Of a DNA stretch of 64,000 nt, positions 56,801 through 64,000 are shown in pieces. Under the pieces are notes generated by a model. It did not search any database. It worked only from the letters and a program-made list of their open reading frames with translations, and was not told where the DNA came from. Numbering within the stretch: position 1 is the stretch's first letter; the number at the start of each line of letters is the position of its first letter. The DNA is from Clusia tigrina (lineage: Eukaryota; Arthropoda; Insecta; Diptera; Clusiidae). Position numbers and translations under genes: made by a program. The stretch lies in contig OV050030.1 of NCBI GenBank assembly GCA_920105625.2, forward strand, positions 87,291,570 through 87,355,569. The letters run 5' to 3'.

Positions 56801-57535
56801 TTAAAACACAGCGGCTGCGCTGGCTGGGACCTGTTGTGCGAATGGATGAAAGTGCTCCGGCGAAAAAAGTATTTGAATCGATGCCGCCGGGTGGCGGACG
56901 CAGGAGGGGGAGACCACCACTACGTTCGAAGGACCAAGTTCAAAAGGACCTGGCTGCACTTGGTGTTTCCAATTGGCGCCAGCGTGCGCGAAACAGAGAC
57001 GACTGGCGAAGGCTGATAACGCGGCAATGATCAGAAATGGTTGTACGCCACCTACAGCCGTGGGGCACGCTATATAAATGGAAAGAAGAGGGCCACTAAA
57101 AGCAAAGTTTTAATGGGAAACCAGATCGCCAACCTATAACATCTTTGTACGTACCGATCCAGAAAGAAGGGAGGGGTATGCAGAGTTCATCGAGGGACTT
57201 CACTCTCGCAGGACGGACGTTACCAAGACCAACAATTGCAGAGGACCGTATTTATAAGAAGCGTAGCTAAATATGTAATTAGTTTCTAATTTTGTTTGTA
57301 TATAAGCCAGTGAGAAAAGAGTCGATGAAAGACCAAACATAAAAAGGGCAATATAACTAAAAAAAAAGAGAAAAAAATAGAGATAAAAGAACAAAATAAA
57401 ACAAAAGAGAAAAAACTATAAAAGAAGAAGTAATAAGAGAAAAGAAAAAAAAGAATACAAAAGTAAAAAGAAAAGAATAGAATAATAGAACCCAAATAAG
57501 GCGAATTTGAAAAAAAAGAAGAAAAATTATACGAG
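53803..57535 (+). repeat. Array unit 5
   Basis: 3,733 bp with the micro-inversion present. It shares an RT nonsense change with unit 6 and RT variants with unit 4. Confidence 0.95.
55530..57030 (+). pseudogene. LINE reverse transcriptase fragment, unit 5
   Basis: Shared TGA stops plus a TAA in YAAMS (cgctatgtcttaatttgg, about 56023), so RT is split three times. YADD intact; DID changed to DIG. Confidence 0.9.
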
Positions 57536-60500
57536 TATACATAGGTTTTTACTGTTTATTGATTAGGAAATTATCATGTGGAAATTTGAATAAATGTATA
57601 TGTTGGGATATAAAAAAAAAGATGTATAGTTAATGGTTGAAAATTATGTTAGCAATTAACTCTAGGTAATTTAAAGCGCCTCGAATGTATGTATGTAGCC
57701 ATATACGAGCTAATTACAGGATGGAAAATAGAATCGTTAGTGAATATATACATATCAGGCAAGAAGTAAATTTAAATAAAAAGTAATTGTATGCGATGAA
57801 AGATATAGTCATGCAATGGACAAAGTTTTGACACAAACGGGACTATTTTATATAATCTGGTTTTTGTCGGAGGACAAATGAATTCGTTCAATACTGAAAT
57901 AAGTGATAGTTCACGTGTTGAAAAAGAGCACGGAAAATAAATCGAAGCAAAACTGATACCCTATATGGCAATAGTAACACATGGTCTCTTTTCCTCTAGG
58001 ATGCAGTAGCGAATCCAAGAATGTAAGGGGAAAGAACGAGTGGACGCAAATTGAATGATATAGCATTCAATTATAGAATAAGCATGCTATAGAAATATTG
58101 TGTTTTTTAAAATAAATTCAGGAATAGAGTATGTTTAAGAAAAGTTATAAATTAGAAAATTATTATCTGTGGAAAAGTTCAGATTAAAATTAAAGGTAGT
58201 TTAGAAAATAATTAATGTTACAGAAATTAATTATTGAAATTCTAAATTTATAAAGAAATAAATGTAGTAATCCAAACAAAACAAAAATTATACTAAATAG
58301 GAAAATTATACCCAAGAGTAGATATAGTATATATAGTATATTTGTTCAAATATTATACAATTTTGAAATTGATTTACTAAATTACCTTATGAAATATTTG
58401 GCTAAAATTAAACATAGAAAAATATCAAATTAAAATGTTAACTAGAAAAATTAAGAAAATTATTATAAGTATTCCGTTTTGATTATTACAACCGAAGCAG
58501 GAAGTTCCAGGAACAGCGCATATCGAAAGACGGTGCAGACTAAGGGACCAACGTATTATTCGGAAAGATGTGTTTTTGAAAATCGGAGATTTCTGGCAGC
58601 TTCTCCAAGGTTTGGGAATCCGGTTGTGAGCGCAAGGATGCCAACATATTAGATTGGGGATTAATGGCGACGGATGTAATTTTAATTTTGCGAAACGGCA
58701 TATGGCCGCAGCATTTGAACGCGTTGCGGATGAGTGATTGACAAGCAACGAAAAATAAGCAAGTTTCCTTGCGGAGTCATGTTTTGCATTGGACAGTTTT
58801 ATATTACAATGTCCACCCAGTGTATCACAATCTCAACAGAATCGATTTTGAATAAGTTGAAGATGGGTAAAAGCTTAAGGAGGGTGACTGAAACCACCAC
58901 CAAATATAATAAGCAGAAGAAATTTGGCTCACGGAAGTTAATTGCTTCATATATGTCCAATTTAGAGTATGAACATATGAAATGTGATTTACAAATGAAA
59001 TATGATTTAATACAAGCGGACACCGAGACTGGAATCCGATCAGAGTACACAAATTACATCATTAAATGTGTATCTCAGAGAAATACCGATTGTCTCCACA
59101 TCAAAGCCAAACGATGTCAAATATCATTATGAGGAAGCTCAAGAGAAACACTTTCACCATAAAACGCATTGCTGCAAAGTAAGAAGGAGTATTGTAATCT
59201 CTCATGTATTCCAAATGTTTTTTACAAGTTGAATACTATAAGCAGAGGCAGTACCACCTACCCCCGACTATGACGAGGTCTTGCTAGTTATTAGGCGGCT
59301 CAAAAACAACAAAGCCGCCGGAGCTGATGGTATACCAGCGGAGCTATTCAAGGCTGGCGGCGATGAGTTCACGAAACGCATGCACCAGCTCATCTGAAAA
59401 ATATGGTCGGAGGAATGCATGCCTAGCAACTGGAACTTAAGTGTGCTCTGCCCAATCCACAAGAAGGGTGATCCGGAAATCTGTGCCAACTACCGCGGGA
59501 TCAGCCTTCTGAACATCGCATATAAGGTCCTGTCGAGCGTACTCTGTGAAAGGCTGAAGCCCATCGCCAATGAACTGATTGGGCCTTATCAGTGTGGCTT
59601 CAGACCTGGTAAACGCACCATTGACCAAATGTTCACACTACGCCAAATCCTGGAGAAAACCCTAGAGAAGCAGATTGACATACACCACCTTTTCGTCGAT
59701 TTCAAAGCCGCATTCGACAGCACCGTAAGGAGTCAACTGTACGCCGCTATGTCTTAATTTGGCGTCCCTGCTAAGCTAATTTGGCTCTGCAAAATGACGC
59801 TAAGCACCACCACTGGCTCAGTTAAAATCGGTAATGACTTGTCCGAGCCGTTTGTTACTGAGCGAGGATTCAGACAAGGTGACTCCTTATCGTGTGTTTT
59901 CTTCAATCTAATGTTGGCAAAAAATCGTACGTGCAGCAGGTCTAAATCGCACAGGCACTATCTTCCACAAGAGTGTCATGTTACTGGCGTATGCTGATGA
60001 TATTGGCATCATTGGCCATAACAGCCGCGCCGTGAGTGCTGCATTTTCCGGCTTGGAGAAAGAAGCGAGGCTAGTGGGTTTAGCGGTGAACGAGGACAAA
60101 ACGAAGTACTTGGTGTCAACACACAAAGAGTCTCAGCGACACCACGTCATTGTTGGCGACTACAACTTTGAAGTTGTGAAGGACTTCGTTTATCTGGGAA
60201 CCAGCATCAACATCACGAACGATGTCAGCAAGGAGATCAAGCGAAGAATCACTCTTGCCAACAGGTGTTACTTTGGGCTCAGTAGGCAATTGAGAAGCAG
60301 AACCCTCTCTCGATGAACAAAAATTACGCTCTACAAAGCCCTCATCCTTCCCGTCCTGCTTTATGGTTCCGAAACCTGGACGATGACAAACAACGATGAG
60401 CGAGCTTGGGGGCGTTCGAGAGAAAAATTCTTCGAAGGATCTATGGTCCTATGTGCGGCTACGGAGAGTATCGAATCAGATGGAACAACGAGCTGTATGT

Positions 60501-61261
60501 GCTGTACGCCGACACTGATATAGTTCAGCACATTAAAACACAGCGGCTGCGCTGGCTGGGACCTGTTGTGCGAATGGATGAAAGTGCTCCGGCGAAAAAA
60601 GTATTTGAATCGATGCCGCCGGGTGGCGGACGCAGAAGGGGGAGACCACCACTACGTTCGAAGGACCAAGTTCAAAAGGACCTGGCTGCACTTGGTGTTT
60701 CCAATTGGCGCCAGCGTGCGCGAAACAGGGACGACTGGCGAAGGCTGATAACGCGGCAATGATCAGAAATGGTTGTACGCCACCTACAGCCGTGGGGCAC
60801 GCTATATAAATGGAAAGAAGAGGGCCACTAAAAGCAAAGTTTTAATGGCAAACCAGATCGCCAACTATAACATCTTTGTACGTACCGATCCAGAAAGAAG
60901 GGAGGGGTATGCAGAGTTCATCGCGGGACTTCACTCTCGCAGGACGGACGTTACCAGGACCAACAATTGCAGAGGACCGTATTTATAAGAAGCGTAGCTA
61001 AATATGTAATTAGTTTCTAATTTTGTTTGTATATAAGCCAGTGAGAAAAGAGTCGATGAAAGACCAAACATAAAAAGGGCAATATAACTAAAAAAAAGAG
61101 AAAAAAATAGAGATAAAAGAACAAAATAAAACAAAAGAGAAAAAACTATAAAAGAAGAAGTAATAAGAGAAAAGAAAAAAAAGAATACAAAAGTAAAAAG
61201 AAAAGAATAGAATAATAGAACCCAAATAAGGCGAATTTGAAAAAAAAGAAGAAAAATTATA
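57536..61261 (+). repeat. Array unit 6, last
   Basis: It lacks the micro-inversion (gagtggacgcaaattg at about 58038), like unit 1 and gypsy A. It ends in aaaattata, where the mariner begins at 61262. Confidence 0.95.
59262..60762 (+). pseudogene. LINE reverse transcriptase fragment, unit 6
   Basis: Same stops as unit 5 (TAA at about 59755), plus a frameshift in ttggcaaaaaatcg (near 59917) before the YADD box and a one-base loss in gcttgggggcg (about 60404). The most damaged copy. Confidence 0.9.
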
Positions 61262-62213
61262 CGAGGTGTGATCAAAAAATAACCGTTATTGTGTGATCAA
61301 AAAATAAAGTATTTATATATTCATCAACAACTATCTTGTCCCCTTCAAAGTAATTCCCCTCAGATATAATACACTTATGCCAGCGTTTTTTCCAATCCTC
61401 GAAACACTTCTGAAACGCTTTATTTGGTATCGCTAACAGCTCCTGTTTCGATTTTTCTTTTATCTCCTCAATCGTAGCAAAACGCTTTCCTTTCATCGGT
61501 GTCTTCAGTTTTGGAAAGAGGAAAAAGTCAGCGGGGGCCAAGTCCGGTGAATACGGTGGTTGAGGCATGATAACGGTTTTGTTTTTGGCCAAAAACAGCT
61601 CCTGAGCGATGTCCATGCGACGTTGTTTTTGCTCAAAATTTAGCAATTTTGGCACAATCTTCGTTTCATGCCTAAAACATCCGTAAAAATTGCTTGGCAT
61701 GAGCCGAACGATATGCCAACATCATCAGCAACCTCTCTGATAGTGATTCGACGATTATCCAAAATCATTTTCTTCACTGCGTCAATGTTTTCATTGGTTG
61801 TTGACGTGCTCGGGCGACCAGGACGAGCATCGTCATTGACATCTTCTCGGCCTTCCTTAAACCGGTTATACCACAATTGAACTTGTGTTCTGCTCATAGT
61901 AGACTCGCCAAAGGCAACAGTCAACATTTCAAATGTCCTTGCGCATTTAATTTCATTTTTTACACAAAACTGAATACAGTTTCTTTGATACATTTTTTCG
62001 AATAGTACAAAATCGAAGAGCACACGAAAACACGACTAACCTTTTTATCTGTCAAAAACAAACTGACAATCCAAAATGCTTGGTATTGCCAATATATATA
62101 ACAGACATGTGTACCAACATAACAGAAAAAAATGCGAACATCGAACATGCGTAACTCACGAAAAGATGAAAATAACATAATAAATAAAATAAATATTTTT
62201 TGATCACACCTCG
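61262..62213 (-). mobile_element. mariner deletion derivative
   Basis: The ends are cgaggtgtgatcaaaaaat and its reverse complement. TA lies on both sides (61260-61261 and 62214-62215). An internal copy of gtgtgatcaaaaaataa occurs 25 bp inside the left end. It sits at the right edge of the last array unit. Its 952 bp fall short of a typical 1.3-kb mariner because the middle of the transposase is gone. Confidence 0.95.
61272..62023 (-). pseudogene. mariner transposase, internal deletion
   Basis: The - strand N-terminal part (62023-61640) carries the helix-turn-helix region: CARTFEMLTVAFGESTMSRT, YNRFKEGREDVNDDARPGRP and ITIREVADDVGISFGSCQAI. The C-terminal part (61700-61272), in another frame, reads VPKLLNFEQKQRRMDIAQEL and then passes at once to AKNKTVIMPQPPYSPDLAPA, FKRW-type KKRWHKCIISEGNYFEGDKI and the end. 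In the family about 100 residues lie between these, including the first two catalytic Asp residues; only the third (SPDLAP) remains. Inactive, but its ends could be cut by transposase from elsewhere. Confidence 0.9.
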
Positions 62214-62219
62214 TACATA

Positions 62220-63115
62220 CAGCCATGGACACTAAATTAGCACAAAAATGCTGCCAAGTTTTGATGAACATTATTTTACATTTTTTCACTAGGAGGCCAA
62301 TTATTTTGGTATGTACTGTGACAGCTGATCTCCGATCTTCTTATACACAAAAATTTTTTACCGTTATTTTTCATTATTCTTTATCTGTTCACTGAAATGT
62401 GCAATTGTCAGTTTTTTTTCTGGACAGTAAATTAGCACAAAGTGTGTAAAACGGACGTAATTAATTTTTTAGTGCGTGTTTTGATTTCTAAGTAACTTTT
62501 ATTTTAATTTTTGAGTAATTTAACGTTATTTTTTATTAAAATGGGGCAGGGAAAAGATTGTACGCCCGAGGAAAAGCGCGTTATATATAATATGATTACT
62601 GATGGCAAAAAGCCATCTAAAATTGCGGAAACTCTACGCCGATCACGAAAATTAGTATATAATGTACTTAATTCAATTGAAACAAACAAAAATGTTATAA
62701 CGGACAGCAAAAAAAAGGAACCACGTGTGAAAAAAACAACAGACGCTGTGGATAGAGCTATAGTCCGAAAGTCAAAGAAAGACCCTTTCGCATCATCACG
62801 CGATATTGCCAACGAAATTAACGCTGAATTTAATTTGAATTTGTCAGACAGGCTTGTCCGAAGACGTCTAAATGATGCACAGCTTTTTGGACGCGCCAGC
62901 CGAAAGAAGCCACTCCTCTCAAAAAAAAATATTGCGAAGCGTTTAGTATTTGCTCAAACCCATAGATCAAAAGACCTCCCATTCTGGAAAAAAATACTTT
63001 GGAGTGATGAAACTAAGCTAAACAGAATGGGACCATATGGTAGAGTAATAGTGCATCGCCCTAAACGACAGGCACTAAACCCACGCTATATAAATATAAA
63101 AAAACCCACGCTATA
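62220..63115 (+). mobile_element. Tc1-like transposon, 3' truncated
   Basis: It starts after a TA with cagccatggacactaaatta. A second copy of the end motif, ggacagtaaattagcac (62422-62438), lies 195 bp inside in direct orientation to ggacactaaattagcac (62227-62243). This is the IR/DR arrangement of Tc1-like elements whose ends have two transposase-binding sites. The right end is lost: the transposase breaks off and, after a short duplicated aacccacgctatat, gypsy B sequence follows at about 63112. Confidence 0.85.
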
Positions 63116-63119
63116 TTAA
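62541..63119 (+). pseudogene. Tc1-like transposase, C-terminally truncated
   Basis: An open reading from MGQGKDCTPEEKRVIYNMIT through two helix-turn-helix regions (KIAETLRRSRKLVYNVLN; FNLNLSDRLVRRRLNDAQLF) to the catalytic domain start KILWSDETKLNRMGPYGRVI, where the first Asp is found. It stops about 190 codons in; the second Asp and the Glu are missing. A DNA-binding-only fragment of this kind could in principle still bind ends; no evidence that it is expressed. Confidence 0.85.
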
Positions 63120-63235
63120 TTATACATATGTACTATAGGTTTAAAAAAAAGCACAGATTGTTTAAAGTGCAGAAATGATTGTAAACTTTCATTAGAAGTT
63201 AGTTGCACTAACTTCTTTTAGAAAGAGGGGAGGGA
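63116..63235 (+). other. gypsy B 3' terminal stretch with polypurine tract
   Basis: catatgtactataggttt to gaaagaggggaggga (63221-63235), the same as 23095-23215 in gypsy A but with about 25 bp lost near 63175. Confidence 0.85.
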
Positions 63236-63742
63236 TGTTGTGAGTTAGAACCAAGCTACCTACCAGTAGTTGACTCAAAGCATCGACTCCTAATAGATGC
63301 CACACTCTGTGGGATTAGCATGTGCTAAAAATTATTTAAGAATAGAACATACTTTTAGGGTCCAAGTATTTTAAGCTAAAATGGTTTATGTAATGTTATT
63401 ATGTAAACTTTTAGGGTATTACAGTTCCGCAGTCGAGTTGACGAGGGCAGCGTAATACACCGTCGACACTTTTACTTGCAGTAGGTCAGTGGGCTTGAGC
63501 CACTGACACCAAATAACAATTGCGTAACTGGAACACCAGAAAGGTCAGTTTTTGTATTGTAATTGTAAATTGTAAATAGTATATAAGAACTAGTATTTTA
63601 AGAATAAACTCTCTTGTGGTTTTTTATCTTGAAACCGAAAAGTGTCTGTGTGTTCTCATTTAGAGCTAGTGGTTTTAAAGTTTTCAGCTACGCGCCCAGC
63701 GAACCGCGTCTCTCAACGACAAGCAAGCACACCATCCCAACA
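63236..63742 (+). repeat. gypsy B 3' LTR
   Basis: 507 bp, TGTTGTGAG to CCCAACA, a close match to 13574-14087. The ATCC duplication follows. Confidence 0.9.
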
Positions 63743-63746
63743 ATCC
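63743..63746. repeat. 4-bp duplication ATCC, right copy
   Basis: The same four bases as 13570-13573, directly after the LTR. Confidence 0.7.
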
Positions 63747-63848
63747 GCACAAATAAAAACAAACTACCAGTTAAACCGTTCGACCTTTGCGTATACCCTT
63801 CGACCAACGAGGTAGTATATTATTTATAACTATTGGGCCCATAGCCTA
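63747..63848 (-). other. copia 5' leader and primer-binding site
   Basis: On the - strand, GGCTATGGGCCCAATAG (within 63830-63848) directly follows the LTR end. It resembles the unusual copia primer site, which pairs with an internal part of initiator tRNA-Met (ATGGGCCCA core). The leader then runs to GTTTTTATTTGTGCGGAT, which once continued into the copia gag start now at 13573. Confidence 0.8.
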
Positions 63849-64000
63849 TGTTACCGAAATGAAAAGAACACGTCCGTTCAATTCAATAGCTTTAATGCAA
63901 GTAAGAGAAAAGAAAAGTACATACATATATATTCTGTTGCTTAGTCTAAATATAATAATAATATCGTAATATACCTTATATTAATGCAAAGTAGGTAGGG
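63849..64000 (-). repeat. copia 5' LTR, cut by the window end
   Basis: Matches 9391-9550 over its 152 bases, with a few substitutions and short indels. About 23 bp of the LTR should lie beyond the window, followed by the mdg1-like pol with a 5-bp duplication (expected acatc). Confidence 0.85.

Larger units (their letters stand above)
30726..61261 (+). repeat. Tandem array of six 3.73-kb units
   Basis: Six head-to-tail copies start at 30726, 34444, 38175, 41906, 53803 and 57536. Spacing is 3,731 bp (3,718 for the first, because its start differs by indels; about 3,730 for the fourth once an 8,167-bp insertion is removed). Each unit is gypsy 3' region with a LINE RT fragment inserted. Five internal junctions all read attata-cgag-tatacatagg. 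Units 1-3 are almost identical; units 4-6 carry more private and shared variants. Confidence 0.95.

Overview
The window looks like repeat-rich heterochromatin of a dipteran insect. It is a pile of nested transposable elements of the kinds common in flies: copia, mdg1-like, 17.6-like and long-LTR Ty3/gypsy elements, R1- and jockey-type LINEs, Helitron, Polinton and mariner/Tc1. I found no host gene and no cellular RNA gene, only the 3' part of a tRNA-Lys sequence. Most elements are broken by stops, frameshifts or deletions. The family mix fits a fly, perhaps a tephritid; the species cannot be fixed from this sequence.

Layout. 1-1577: the 3' end of a + strand LINE (RNase H, tail of CCTA repeats) abuts the ORF1 start of a - strand LINE. 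1690-7890: a decayed - strand Helitron split by an R1-type LINE (3673-7573) with a 13-bp target duplication. 7960-9390: pol C-terminal half of a - strand mdg1-like gypsy. A - strand copia element is inserted in it: 3' LTR 9391-9573, body to 13573, its 5' leader only at 63743-63848, and its 5' LTR from 63849 off the window end. The copia leader is split by a 50-kb block (13574-63742) bounded by gypsy LTRs that match each other best and flanked by the 4-bp duplication ATCC.

Inside that block (called gypsy B) are: a 5' LTR and a pol-deleted gag-pol (14949-18850); a second, more divergent gypsy 3' half with its own LTR (called A, to 23728) carrying a mariner (20109-21048) and a retroposed tRNA-Lys(CUU) fragment; about 6.6 kb of unrelated sequence (LINE, Polinton polymerase, a 17.6-like gypsy, a 111-bp repeat at 26459 and 30273); then the gypsy 3' half resumes at 30384 and is amplified as six tandem units of about 3,731 bp (30726-61261). 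Each unit carries the same broken LINE reverse transcriptase. Unit 4 holds a later, fairly well preserved long-LTR gypsy element (44178-52340) with a GCAC duplication. The array ends at a mariner deletion derivative (61262-62213) and a truncated Tc1-like element (62220-63115), followed by the last 120 bp and 3' LTR of gypsy B.

The most interesting reading is mechanistic. Every unit junction keeps the 3 terminal bases (CGA) of the mariner that still sits at the end of the array. This suggests a mariner excision break seeded the tandem duplication. The A/B arrangement looks like break-induced copying with a template switch. Both ideas are inferences, and misassembly must be excluded first because units 1-3 are almost identical.
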